Shown here piece by piece: positions 1-7,405 of a stretch of DNA of 12,043 bases. Position 1 is the stretch's first letter; each line of letters opens with the position of its first letter. Origin of the DNA: JBEVEP01 sp040512755 (lineage in GTDB: Bacteria; Pseudomonadota; Alphaproteobacteria; Rhizobiales; Rhizobiaceae); the NCBI GenBank assembly GCA_040512755.1, contig JBEVEP010000274.1, positions 1-12,043 on the forward strand, in the 5' to 3' direction. The notes under the pieces were generated by a model. That model searched no databases and was not told the origin of the DNA. It saw only the letters and a list, made by a program, of their open reading frames with translations. The position numbers and the translations under genes were made by a program.

Positions 1-2
1 TA

Positions 3-293
3 ATTGCCCGACGCGTTAACCAGGTGTCTGATGGTATCAGCACATTGAAAAGGTTCTCGCGTTCTGGAACCGAAAACGCAAAGTCAACAAGGCGATGTGC
101 CCCTAGCGTGCCCCCTAGGTTAGAGTCGTCGGAGGCCATTGAGACCAAACCATTGAAAACATTGGCGCGCCCGAAGAGATTCGAACTCCTGACCCCCAGA
201 TTCGTAGTCTGGTGCTCTATCCAGCTGAGCTACGGGCGCGCATTGGGCTGTGTACCCATGCCTGCCGGCTTTTTTGACCGGCGGCCAATGTGA
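3..293 (+). other. Frame open from the window edge, possible integrase tail
   Basis: This frame is already open at the left edge and ends at TGA 291-293. Its first part contains the stretch TENAKSTRRCAPSVPPR, which resembles the low-complexity basic tails of some tyrosine integrases. From about 163 it is simply the antisense translation of the tRNA-Arg gene. Integrases that use a tRNA 3' end as attachment site sometimes read into the tRNA in this way. No catalytic region is visible, so the integrase idea is an inference from position and tail style. It may equally be a chance frame. Confidence 0.2.
163..239 (-). tRNA. tRNA-Arg (anticodon ACG)
   Basis: Read on the minus strand this is a 77-nt cloverleaf. 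The acceptor GCGCCCG pairs with CGGGCGC, followed by discriminator G and a genome-encoded CCA (complement of 163-165). The D arm is GCTCAGCTGGATAGAGC. The anticodon stem CCAGA/TCTGG encloses the loop CTACGAA, with anticodon ACG at 203-205. The T arm carries GTTCGAATC. A34 would be edited to inosine by TadA to read CGU, CGC and CGA arginine codons, as known for this isoacceptor. The 3' end faces the left window edge, the usual target of tRNA-specific integrases. Confidence 0.97.
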
Positions 294-635
294 GGTGCTA
301 CCTAGCGATTGACGATTCGAAAAGCAAGCCGCTGCCCGAAAACTTTCTGCGGCAAATATGTCGGCCCGGCAGTGGGCTTCGCCTGCCAGGAGCGGCGGTT
401 TCAAAGCGGGATAGCGGGCGGCCCATTGCGGATCAGGCATCATAAAGCTGCGTCGGTCGATGGAACGGCAAGGACAGGACTGCATGCTGCCGGACGCGGC
501 GTGTCCGAAGGAGCAATTGGTAACCGATACGACTACGCCGGGTGGCGTATTGCCGGATGTCGAGCGCCGGCTGATTGGGAACCGGTAAGGTAGGAAGGTC
601 CGCCCCAGGAAGCAGGTCTTCAAGGACGGGATGTA
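240..635. other. Intergenic region without a convincing gene
   Basis: Nearly 400 bases lie between the tRNA and the histidine kinase stop. Frames on both strands have no ribosome binding site or recognisable family. The tRNA promoter should lie in the right-hand part near 240-300, but no clear -35/-10 pair is visible. A short inverted repeat GCCGG/CCGGC lies at 264-282, and a 5-bp hairpin CGGAC/GTCCG at 491-507. A 42-codon plus-strand frame (460-588) has no SD. No terminator with a T tract is seen after the kinase gene. Confidence 0.5.
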
Positions 636-2129
636 CTACGCCGGGCGGCGCAGGGCGGAACGGGCCTCGTCGAGCCGCAAGGGCTGATCGGGGATGGTGA
701 TGGCAAAGACTGTCCGTCCGCCGACGCTTTCGAGCAAGTCCAGTGAACCGCCATGCGCCCGAACCAGCTCATGCGCAATTGCAAGGCCGAGCCCGGTGCC
801 GCCGCTGCGCGCCGAACCACGGAAGGCGGCAAAGAGGTTTTCGCGCGCTTTCTGAGGCAGGCCGGGTCCGGTATCCATCACGAGGATGCGGCACACGCTT
901 CCCATTCGCTCGGCCGAAACGGCAAGCCTGCGCACCAGCACGGCATCCCTGTCCGCCGCCATCGCCTCTACGGCGTTACGGCAGAGATTGGTCAGCACAC
1001 GGAACAGCTGGTCCGAATCGGCGTCCACTTCGAACATCGGATCCACATTGTTCTCGAATTCGATGCCCCCGGCCGGGTCGATGCCCAACAGGCTGTGCAC
1101 ATCGTCCACCAATTGGCGCAGCCGCAAACGCCGGCGAGTCGGCGCGGCCTCCTGCGGTCTGCCGTAAGCGAGCACGCCTTCCGTATAGGCCACCGCGCGG
1201 TCGAGGGTGCGCAGCAGCTTCGGCGCAAAAGTTTGAACGGAAGGGTCCTTAACCTTGGCAAGGCGGTCGGACATCAGTTGCGCCGATGCGAGGATATTGC
1301 GCATGTCATGATTGATCTTCGAAACCGCCAGCCCGAGATCGGCCAGATGCTTCTGTTCCGTCAGCGTCTTCTGTAGCCGCCTCTGCATATCGGCAAGTTC
1401 GCGCTCGGCCACGCCGATCTCGTCGCCGCGATCCTCCGGCCGGATCACCCGGTTCGGATCGTCCGGCGCTTCTGAGAAAGCCAGCATCGAACGCGTCATG
1501 TCGCGTATTGGCCGGATCATGATCCAGTCGATCGTCAAGAAAACCAGGGTGGCAGTGATCAGCGAGATCAGCAGCGAGAGGAACGCCACGTTGCGCGAAT
1601 AGACCAGCATGGCCCTGCGCAGCTTGCGGTCGGGAATGACCAGCTCGAACTCCTTGTCGCTGTCGCCGACCTTGCCGAATACACGCAGCATGCGGTCCCC
1701 GCCGAAGACGGCCGTGTCGAGCGCATCGCGTATCGCTTTGAGCGCGCCAGTATGGGCAAGATCGACATGCTCGTCGACTTGTGGCGGCATCTCCGCGACC
1801 ACGAGCAACCGCGCAACGCCCGCATCGCGCACCGCAACTGCCTTGGCGCCGATTGACATCAGCACGTCGTTTTGCACCGCGCGCGACAGGTTGGAGGAAT
1901 CGCCCTGCATCAGCACAGTGCTGACGGCTGCGGCGGTGCCGAGCCGCTCCTCCAGCCAACGCAGCCGGAAATTCGCGATCGACGGAATGAAGATGAGGAT
2001 TTCCGCGAGGAGAACGAAGAGGATCGTCAGCAACAGCAGCTTGGTCGACAGCCCGCGCGATAGCGGGACCGTCCGGCGCTCCGGTCCTCCGTCCTGCATG
2101 CCGGTGTCGGCCACCGGTTGCTCCGCCAT
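636..2129 (-). CDS. Membrane-bound sensor histidine kinase (HAMP, HisKA, HATPase)
   Basis: This 497-residue kinase should sense a periplasmic or membrane signal and autophosphorylate on histidine. Transmembrane helices lie at about residues 30-52 and 181-203, enclosing a sensor domain of about 130 residues with no recognised fold. A HAMP region (about 204-255) precedes the H box KINHDMRN with His274. The ATPase domain shows an N box (NLCRNAVEAM, Asn385), G1 box DTGPGLP (419-425) and G2 box GGTGLGLA (443-450). All core catalytic motifs are present. The ATG start has a strong SD (GAGGAGG, 2134-2140). The gene begins 46 bp after the oxidoreductase stop and is probably the last gene of that operon. 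No response regulator lies next to it, so its partner is unknown. Confidence 0.93.
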   Translation of the reverse strand: MAEQPVADTGMQDGGPERRTVPLSRGLSTKLLLLTILFVLLAEILIFIPSIANFRLRWLEERLGTAAAVSTVLMQGDSSNLSRAVQNDVLMSIGAKAVAVRDAGVARLLVVAEMPPQVDEHVDLAHTGALKAIRDALDTAVFGGDRMLRVFGKVGDSDKEFELVIPDRKLRRAMLVYSRNVAFLSLLISLITATLVFLTIDWIMIRPIRDMTRSMLAFSEAPDDPNRVIRPEDRGDEIGVAERELADMQRRLQKTLTEQKHLADLGLAVSKINHDMRNILASAQLMSDRLAKVKDPSVQTFAPKLLRTLDRAVAYTEGVLAYGRPQEAAPTRRRLRLRQLVDDVHSLLGIDPAGGIEFENNVDPMFEVDADSDQLFRVLTNLCRNAVEAMAADRDAVLVRRLAVSAERMGSVCRILVMDTGPGLPQKARENLFAAFRGSARSGGTGLGLAIAHELVRAHGGSLDLLESVGGRTVFAITIPDQPLRLDEARSALRRPA

Positions 2130-2175
2130 GATGCCTCCTCGGAAGCCTGCCTGTCTGGCCCAACCCGCGGCCGTT

Positions 2176-3603
2176 TCAGCCGAAACGGCGCAACAGGCGG
2201 ATCACGGCCCGAACAAACGGCTTTCGCGTTGCTCCCATAAAATAGGTGATGGCGGCGCGTCTGCCAATTTCGCCCATCGTCGGATAAGGCGGGACGTAGG
2301 CTGCAATGTCGCGAACGGACATCCCCTTGGAGAGCGCGAGGCTCCAAAGATTGATCATTTCGCCTGCGTTGGCGCCAACGCTCGAAACTCCGAGTATCTT
2401 TCCGCGCCGGTCCGTCACCATCTTCAGATGCCCTTCGGTTCGACGTTCCGTCTGGGCGCGGTCATTCTCGGCATATGGCCATCGCAGCACCTTGATGCGG
2501 CCGTAGTTTTTCGCCGCCTCAGCTTCGGTCAACCCGACATGCGCCAGTTCAGGGTCGGTGAATGTCACTCGCGGGATGATCTCTCTGCGCTCCCTTGCTG
2601 GAAGGCGGAACAGCAGTGCGCGGATCACAAGGCCGGCGTGGTATCCGGCCACATGAGTGAACTGTGGCGAGCCCGTCACGTCGCCCACCGCATAAACCCG
2701 TCGGTTGGTCGTTCTTAAGCGGTTAGTGACCTTGATGCCCTTGCTGTCGTAATCGATGCCTGCCTTTTCAAGATCGAGCGCGGCGACATTCGGCATCCGG
2801 CCGGTGGCGATCAGGAGCCGTGTGCCGTCGATGGTGTTGGCGGCGCCCGAGCATTCGACATGCAGTCGCACGGCATTTTCACCGCGGCGCTCGCCATGCG
2901 TGACGCGCGTACCTTGGCGGATATCCACGCCCTCGGCTCGCAACGTTTCCACTACGACCGCCGCGCCCTCCGGGTCTTCGTTCCCAAGCGGGAACAGCGC
3001 CTCGACGACTGTCACATCTGAGCCGAGCCGGCGGTGCGCCTGTGCCATCTCCATTCCGACTGGCCCGCCGCCGATGATGATCAGATGGCCGGGCCTCTCG
3101 GTTTCGTCGAAGAGCGTCTCGTTGGTGAGGAAGTTAATGCTGTCCAGCCCGGGAATGGACGGGATGGCGGGTGATGAGCCGGTGGCAATCACGAAGCGGC
3201 GAGCCCGGATATCAAAGCCTCCCGCGACCACGGTTCGCGGGTCGGAGAAACGCGCCTCATCCTTGATCACCTGGACGCCGAGCGCCGTGAAGCGCTGGAC
3301 GGAGTCGTTCGGCTCGATCTTGGCGATCACTTCGCGAATGTGCCGATTGACCTGTTCGAAATCGATCGCGGGCTCGACGTTGCCGATGCCGAAACGAGCA
3401 CCGTGCCTGAGTGCTTCGGCATGTCTGGCGGCAGCGATGATCGCCTTGGATGGCACGCAGCCATAGTTGAGGCAGTCGCCCCCCATCCTGCCTTTCTCGA
3501 CCAGCACAACCGGCACGCCGAACGCTGCTGCGGCAGCTGCGACGGACAGGCCGCCCGACCCGCCCCCGATCACGCAGATATCGGGTGCAAGCAGCTTCCC
3601 CAT
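2176..3603 (-). CDS. FAD-dependent pyridine nucleotide-disulfide oxidoreductase (mercuric reductase-like)
   Basis: The protein is a class I flavoprotein disulfide reductase of 475 residues from the chosen ATG. It has an N-terminal FAD motif GGGSGG (13-18) and the redox-active pair in GGDCLNYGCVPSK (Cys44, Cys49). An NAD(P)H motif GGGPVG lies at 178-183, a second FAD contact AVGDVTG near 305-311, and a C-terminal dimerisation domain follows. In true dihydrolipoamide and mercuric reductases the C-terminus carries an HPT-type His-Glu pair; here it reads YPTMGE (440-445), so the histidine is absent. No N-terminal HMA metal-binding domain is seen. The substrate is unknown and mercury reduction should not be assumed. 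A GTG at 3649-3651 would add 16 residues and start 2 bp after the TVP38 stop. I prefer ATG 3603 because family homology starts there and an AGGA lies upstream, though at a long spacing. Confidence 0.9.
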   Translation of the reverse strand: MGKLLAPDICVIGGGSGGLSVAAAAAAFGVPVVLVEKGRMGGDCLNYGCVPSKAIIAAARHAEALRHGARFGIGNVEPAIDFEQVNRHIREVIAKIEPNDSVQRFTALGVQVIKDEARFSDPRTVVAGGFDIRARRFVIATGSSPAIPSIPGLDSINFLTNETLFDETERPGHLIIIGGGPVGMEMAQAHRRLGSDVTVVEALFPLGNEDPEGAAVVVETLRAEGVDIRQGTRVTHGERRGENAVRLHVECSGAANTIDGTRLLIATGRMPNVAALDLEKAGIDYDSKGIKVTNRLRTTNRRVYAVGDVTGSPQFTHVAGYHAGLVIRALLFRLPARERREIIPRVTFTDPELAHVGLTEAEAAKNYGRIKVLRWPYAENDRAQTERRTEGHLKMVTDRRGKILGVSSVGANAGEMINLWSLALSKGMSVRDIAAYVPPYPTMGEIGRRAAITYFMGATRKPFVRAVIRLLRRFG

Positions 3604-3653
3604 TTCAAGCGGCTTTCCTTGAGACGGCCCGCCCGGTCGTTCGACATCCACTG

Positions 3654-4478
3654 TCAGCCGTTGCCGCCGACCGGGTCAGTATCGTCTCCATGAGCGGCTT
3701 TCACATCTGTATCGTGCTTGTATTTCCACCACTTTCTTACGACAGCGGCGATGAGCGCCACAAGCGCAAGGGCTACAAAAGCGAAGGTGATTTCCGGCGT
3801 GGCCAGGTCCTTTGCCTTGACGTTGCGGCCAGCCTGCTGAGCAGCATCGAGTACGCTGTCGAGGCCTTGGCCGAGCCATGCATAGGCGAATGCGGCCGGG
3901 ACGATGCCTAAAGCGGTCGCGGTGATGAAGGTGCGGAGCCGGACATTGAAGAGCGCAGGCGCGACGTTAACAAGGACAAAGGGAATGAAGGGGGCGAGCC
4001 GCAGGACAAGCAGGAATGCGAACGCGTCCTGCTCGAAACCTTCAGCCAAACGCGCAGTCAAGCCTCCAAGCCTCTTTCTGAATTGATCCCCAAAGGCCGT
4101 GCGCGCGGCCAGAAACAAGGCTGTCGCACCAATGGTCGCGCCTATGATAGACAGCGATCCTCCCAGCGCCCAGCCAAACAGGAACCCGCCAAATACGGTG
4201 AGCACGAAAGCGGCCGGAAACGAGAACGCGATTGCAAACGCGTAAGAGGCAACAAAGCCCGCGGGGGAAAGTACGGGATGTTCGGCGACGAAGCTCTTCA
4301 GTGCGTCCTGGCTTCTGCCGAGATAGGTGAGCGTCAGGTAGTGATGCCACCCCATCGCATATGCGATGGCAAGCCCGGCAATGATCACGCTGATCGGAAG
4401 AAAGCGCCAAGGGACGGATTTTCCTGCTCCGTGCTTCCGGTCACCGATCATGACGGCGTGAGCCGCGTTCTTTCCCAT
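3654..4478 (-). CDS. TVP38/TMEM64 (VTT/DedA-like) membrane protein
   Basis: This is a polytopic inner-membrane protein of 274 residues. Hydrophobic segments lie at about 25-45, 75-100, 103-125, 155-178, 184-205 and 232-249. The core has the family features: GGFLFGWALGG followed by a glycine- and alanine-rich helix, then LRLAPFIPFVLVNVAPAL and a later GIVPAAFAYAWLGQGL. The VTT superfamily includes DedA proteins and eukaryotic TMEM41B/VMP1, linked to lipid transport or scrambling; the bacterial TVP38 role is not settled. Pairing with the downstream oxidoreductase recurs in bacteria, sometimes as a fusion, so the two probably act together at the membrane. It is the first gene of the minus-strand operon. 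The SD is weak (GGAAAAGCA before ATG). Confidence 0.88.
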   Translation of the reverse strand: MGKNAAHAVMIGDRKHGAGKSVPWRFLPISVIIAGLAIAYAMGWHHYLTLTYLGRSQDALKSFVAEHPVLSPAGFVASYAFAIAFSFPAAFVLTVFGGFLFGWALGGSLSIIGATIGATALFLAARTAFGDQFRKRLGGLTARLAEGFEQDAFAFLLVLRLAPFIPFVLVNVAPALFNVRLRTFITATALGIVPAAFAYAWLGQGLDSVLDAAQQAGRNVKAKDLATPEITFAFVALALVALIAAVVRKWWKYKHDTDVKAAHGDDTDPVGGNG

Positions 4479-4671
4479 TGCTTTTCCGATTCAGGACCAC
4501 CGCGAGTCCGGTGGGTTGTTACTTTATCCGGATTGCGGTTGAAATGATCCACCGAAGGCGCAACAGCAAGCGTGTAGCGGGCCGTCTCACTGGATTTTGA
4601 CTGTTGGGCGAAGACCACTCACCCTTGCGTGAGGATGTTACCCTTGGTGGGCCTTTCGCTCCCGCCCATGA
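4479..4671. other. Divergent intergenic segment before the TVP38 operon
   Basis: This is the part of the 340-bp divergent gap that should hold the promoter of the minus-strand operon. No strong -35/-10 pair could be assigned. A perfect 6-bp hairpin CCACCG/CGGTGG with a 6-nt loop lies at 4497-4514, inside the likely 5' leader of the TVP38 gene. A 5-bp hairpin CTCAC/GTGAG lies at 4618-4633. Confidence 0.4.
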
Positions 4672-4700
4672 TTGACTTCCGCTGACCTTCTTTTTATAAG
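4672..4700 (+). promoter_or_regulatory. Sigma-70-type promoter of the rpmH operon
   Basis: The -35 element TTGACT (4672-4677) and -10 element TATAAG (4695-4700) are separated by exactly 17 bp. This is close to the housekeeping consensus and is the best promoter in the window. Transcription should begin near 4707, giving a leader of about 110 nt before rpmH. Confidence 0.75.
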
Positions 4701-4712
4701 CCGCCCACGCTC

Positions 4713-4745
4713 GGGCCGACGGTCCGGCGCAGTTTCGGTTGCGCC
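4713..4745 (+). promoter_or_regulatory. Two tandem hairpins in the rpmH leader
   Basis: The first hairpin pairs GGGCC (4713-4717) with GGTCC (4721-4725) around a 3-nt loop, with one G-U pair. The second pairs GGCGCA (4726-4731) perfectly with TGCGCC (4740-4745) around an 8-nt loop. The second stem ends directly before the ATG of a small upstream ORF. The pairing is read from sequence; a regulatory role is inferred. Confidence 0.4.
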
Positions 4746-4814
4746 ATGACCTACCCGGCAGAAGCTCCTGTTCATTGCGACAGAACCAAGAAGGGCCGCA
4801 CGCCGCGGTATTAA
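4746..4814 (+). CDS. Possible leader peptide of 22 residues upstream of rpmH
   Basis: ATG 4746 opens a 22-codon frame beginning MTYPAEAPVHC and ending KKGRTPRY, with TAA at 4812-4814. It lies inside the predicted rpmH transcript and stops 4 nt before the rpmH ATG, a spacing that allows translational coupling. It has no clear SD of its own and follows a stable hairpin. It may be a genuine leader peptide or a chance frame. Confidence 0.25.
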   Translation: MTYPAEAPVHCDRTKKGRTPRY

Positions 4815-4818
4815 ACAA

Positions 4819-4953
4819 ATGAAGCGCACCTACCAACCATCCAAACTCGTTCGCAAGCGCCGGCATGGATTTCGTGCCCGCATGGCCACCAAGGGTGGCC
4901 GCGCAGTGGTTGCCACCCGCCGCAACCGCGGCCGCAAGCGGCTGTCCGCCTGA
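4819..4953 (+). CDS. rpmH: 50S ribosomal protein L34
   Basis: The 44-residue product begins MKRTYQPSKLVRKRRHGF and ends GRKRLSA. This is the complete, very basic L34 sequence of normal length with the family signature KRTYQPS and a C-terminal Arg/Lys-rich helix. L34 binds 23S rRNA in the large subunit. The ATG has no canonical SD in the usual place; the nearest purine run (AAGAAGGG) lies more than 20 nt upstream. Initiation may depend on leader structure or on the upstream ORF ending 4 nt earlier. rnpA follows at once, the near-universal bacterial order. Confidence 0.98.
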   Translation: MKRTYQPSKLVRKRRHGFRARMATKGGRAVVATRRNRGRKRLSA

Positions 4954-4962
4954 GCGGACGGC

Positions 4963-4967
4963 AAGGA
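4963..4967 (+). promoter_or_regulatory. Ribosome binding site that fixes the rnpA start
   Basis: AAGGA lies 7 nt before GTG 4975 but only 1 nt before the alternative TTG 4969. This favours the GTG start. Confidence 0.7.
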
Positions 4968-4974
4968 CTTGCCG

Positions 4975-5331
4975 GTGATCGGCAAGCCTCCGGAGCTTGC
5001 TCCACGACGACTTCGCAAACGCGCGGAGTTTCTGGCCGTCCGGCGCGGTGAAAAGCGCCGCGGGCGGCTTTTCCTGCTGGAAGTGATGGATCGCGGCGAT
5101 GCAGCCGCGCCACGCGTCGGCTTCACGGTCACAAAGAAAGCCGGCAATGCGGTTCAGCGCAACCGCATCCGCAGGCGGCTCAAAGAAGCCATCCGCACAC
5201 ATGCCGCAGGTGACATGGCGGCCGGCAACGACTATGTGATCGTCGGGCGTGACGAGATACTCACGACGCCTTTCGAGGCGCTCAAGTCCGAACTCTCACG
5301 GCGAATTCGCGGAACGCGTAGGACCACTTGA
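4975..5331 (+). CDS. rnpA: Ribonuclease P protein component
   Basis: This protein binds the catalytic RNase P RNA and helps mature tRNA 5' ends in the cytoplasm. The product has 118 residues from GTG, typical for the family. The arginine-rich signature KKAGNAVQRNRIRRRLKE (about residues 54-71) carries the conserved RNR motif, and the first basic helix is LRKRAEFLAVRRGEKRRG. A TTG two codons upstream is possible but badly spaced from the SD. The gene follows rpmH by 21 bp, and its TGA overlaps the yidC ATG by one base (TGATG), indicating coupled translation of rpmH-rnpA-yidC. Confidence 0.95.
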   Translation: MIGKPPELAPRRLRKRAEFLAVRRGEKRRGRLFLLEVMDRGDAAAPRVGFTVTKKAGNAVQRNRIRRRLKEAIRTHAAGDMAAGNDYVIVGRDEILTTPFEALKSELSRRIRGTRRTT

Positions 5332-7151
5332 TGGAAAACAACCGCAATTTCTTCATCACTATCGCGCTTTCCGTGCTGATCCTGACGCTTTGGCAGGTTT
5401 TCTACATGAATCCGCGCATCGAGGCGCAGCGCGAGGCCGCCAGGATCGAGGCGGAGCGCGTAGAGACACAGAAGCAAGCGACGCCCGGTGCGCAAAGCGA
5501 AGGAGCCGCCATGCCCGCGCCCGGTGCAGTGCCCGGCAGCGCGGGTGGTGTTCCTGGCGCGAATGGCGCCGCCCCGGCGGGACGCGAGGCTGCGATTGCG
5601 TCTACGCAGCGCGTCAAGATCGACACGCCGCGCATCTACGGCTCCATCAATCTGGCCGGTGGCCGCATCGATGACATCCGCTTGAAGGACTACCGCCTGA
5701 CGGTCGAAAAGGATTCGCCGACGATCGAGCTGCTCAGCCCGTCGGCGCTACCGAATGGCCAGTATGCGGAAGTCGGCTTTGTCGGCGACGCTGCTGCGGG
5801 CTCGGTGCCAGGCCCCGACACCGTTTGGACGGTCGAAGGCAATGCGTCTCTGACGCATTCCACGCCCGTCACGCTCACCTACACGAATGACAAGGGCCTG
5901 ACGTTCAAACGCACGATTGCGGTCGACGACAACTACATGTTCACGATCACAGACAGCGTGACGAATAGCGGCGGCGCGCCAGTTTCGCTGTCCAATTACG
6001 GGCGCGTGACACGTTTCGACAAGCCGACACATGCCAGCACCTATGTGTTGCATGAAGGGTTGATCGGCGTGACCGGCGAAGAAGGCCTGCAGGAGATCAA
6101 GTACTCCAAGATCGAGGAGGAGAAGGAGATCGTGCCGGGCAAATCCGAGGACGGTTGGCTCGGGATCACCGACAAATATTGGGCTGTGGCCTTGGTGCCG
6201 GCCTCTCAGAAGCAGTTCCAGCCACGCTTTGCCTTCTTCGACGATGGCCGTCCGCGCTACCAGGTGGACTATCTGACTGATCCGATCAGCGTCGCCCCCG
6301 GTCAGTCAGCGACGGTAGAGACGATGGTATTCGCAGGGGCGAAGGAAGTCGCGACAATCCAAGCTTACGAAACCAGCCGCAATATCCGCCAGTTCGACCT
6401 TTTGATCGACTGGGGTTGGTTCTATTTTATCACCAAGCCAATGTTTTATCTCATCGACTGGCTCTACAAGCTGCTCGGAAATTTCGGCCTGGCGATCCTG
6501 GCCACGACCGTCTTCGTCAAGCTGATTTTCTTCCCGCTCGCCAACAAGTCCTATGTTTCGATGGCGAATATGAAGAAGGTGCAGCCCGCCATGCTGGAAA
6601 TCCGCGAAAAATATGCGGACGACAAGATGAAGCAGCAGCAGGCGATGATGGAACTCTACAAGAAGGAGAAGATCAATCCGCTGGCGGGCTGCTGGCCTAT
6701 CGTGATCCAGATCCCGGTCTTCTTCGCTCTGTACAAGGTGCTCTATGTGACGATCGAAATGCGCCACGCACCGTTCTTCGGCTGGATACAGGATCTGGCG
6801 GCGCCGGATCCGACCTCGATCTTCAACCTGTTCGGCCTGCTGCCGTTCGCGGTGCCGGCTTTCCTGATGATCGGCGTGTGGCCGCTCATCATGGGCATCA
6901 CGATGTTCTTGCAGATGCGCATGAACCCGACGCCGCCGGATCCGACACAGGCGATGCTGTTCAACTGGATGCCGCTGATTTTCACGTTCATGCTGGCGAC
7001 CTTCCCGGCCGGCCTTGTTATCTACTGGGCGTGGAACAACTTTCTCTCGATCGTCCAGCAAGGCGTCATCATGAAGCGCCAGGGCGCCAAGATTGAGCTC
7101 TGGGATAATCTGGCCGGACTATTCAAGAAAAAGCCATCACCGGCCGAATAA
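5331..7151 (+). CDS. yidC: Membrane protein insertase YidC
   Basis: YidC inserts and folds inner-membrane proteins, alone or with SecYEG. The 606-residue product has the long Gram-negative layout: N-terminal helix (7-25), an Ala/Pro/Gly-rich linker (about 50-90), a periplasmic beta domain (about 95-345), then the conserved 60KD_IMP core with helices near 370-405, 450-475, 495-525 and 543-575. The core shows LAILATTVFVKLIFFPL, a charged cytoplasmic loop (KKVQPAMLEIREKYADDKMK), GCWPIVIQIPVFFALYKVL and FPAGLVIYWAWNNFLSIVQQ. Lys397 sits where E. coli has the groove Arg366 (my alignment by eye). ATG 5331 has AGGA 7 nt upstream; TTG 5328 is one codon earlier and less likely. Confidence 0.98.
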   Translation: MENNRNFFITIALSVLILTLWQVFYMNPRIEAQREAARIEAERVETQKQATPGAQSEGAAMPAPGAVPGSAGGVPGANGAAPAGREAAIASTQRVKIDTPRIYGSINLAGGRIDDIRLKDYRLTVEKDSPTIELLSPSALPNGQYAEVGFVGDAAAGSVPGPDTVWTVEGNASLTHSTPVTLTYTNDKGLTFKRTIAVDDNYMFTITDSVTNSGGAPVSLSNYGRVTRFDKPTHASTYVLHEGLIGVTGEEGLQEIKYSKIEEEKEIVPGKSEDGWLGITDKYWAVALVPASQKQFQPRFAFFDDGRPRYQVDYLTDPISVAPGQSATVETMVFAGAKEVATIQAYETSRNIRQFDLLIDWGWFYFITKPMFYLIDWLYKLLGNFGLAILATTVFVKLIFFPLANKSYVSMANMKKVQPAMLEIREKYADDKMKQQQAMMELYKKEKINPLAGCWPIVIQIPVFFALYKVLYVTIEMRHAPFFGWIQDLAAPDPTSIFNLFGLLPFAVPAFLMIGVWPLIMGITMFLQMRMNPTPPDPTQAMLFNWMPLIFTFMLATFPAGLVIYWAWNNFLSIVQQGVIMKRQGAKIELWDNLAGLFKKKPSPAE

Positions 7152-7170
7152 CGGAATCCGTGCGATTTGG

Positions 7171-7213
7171 AAGCGCTGGCAGGCTTTTGTGGATTGATCC
7201 TGCCGGCGCTTTC
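7171..7213 (+). terminator. Hairpin after yidC, possible intrinsic terminator
   Basis: AAGCGCTGGCAGG (7171-7183) pairs with CCTGCCGGCGCTT (7199-7211) over 13 bp with one G-U pair. The loop is 15 nt. Only three T residues follow, so termination may be partial and allow read-through into the acetyltransferase gene. Confidence 0.5.
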
Positions 7214-7287
7214 ACAATGCACTTCAGTCGGGGATTGCCTTACGGCAGTCAGGTAAGCCAGATTCGGCTCTAACTCTTTGTTTTGAT

Positions 7288-7331
7288 GCAATTCCGGACG
7301 GAAAACCGGTTTCCACTTTTCCTGGAATTGC
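7288..7331. repeat. Rhizobial-type intergenic palindromic repeat
   Basis: The arms GCAATTCC (7288-7295) and GGAATTGC (7324-7331) are a perfect inverted repeat. Between them lies a second near-palindrome, GGAAAACCGGTTTCC (7300-7314). Elements of this style recur between genes in rhizobial genomes. No role in expression is shown by the sequence. Confidence 0.55.
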
Positions 7332-7405
7332 TCCAATGGTATTGGCCACCGTAGCGGGTCACTCTTCCGCAATTCGCCGACCATTCTCTTTGTCGGAACT
7401 CGCCC

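Noticed and set aside
460..588. Plus-strand 42-codon frame starting MERQGQDC
   Set aside because: Open and plausible in composition, but with no SD, promoter or recognised homologue.
309..593. Plus-strand frame of 94 codons between the tRNA and the kinase
   Set aside because: No SD, no recognisable motif, and two other frames are also open in this GC-rich stretch.
120..623. Minus-strand frame of 167 codons containing PVAQLDRAPDYESGGQEF
   Set aside because: That peptide is the sense translation of the tRNA gene, a well-known false protein; the rest has no SD or family likeness.
532..650. 16-base near-repeat (532-547 and 635-650, one mismatch) around the kinase stop
   Set aside because: Short, GC-rich and partly self-complementary, so chance is a sufficient explanation.
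1609..2718. Plus-strand frame of 369 codons
   Set aside because: Antisense to the kinase and oxidoreductase genes, which have complete family motifs; serine/arginine-rich composition is typical of a shadow frame.
4519..5202. Minus-strand frame of 227 codons over rpmH and rnpA
   Set aside because: Covers two certain genes and the rpmH promoter; no family likeness.
6306..7061. Minus-strand frame of 251 codons rich in His, Arg and Glu
   Set aside because: Antisense shadow of the conserved yidC core.
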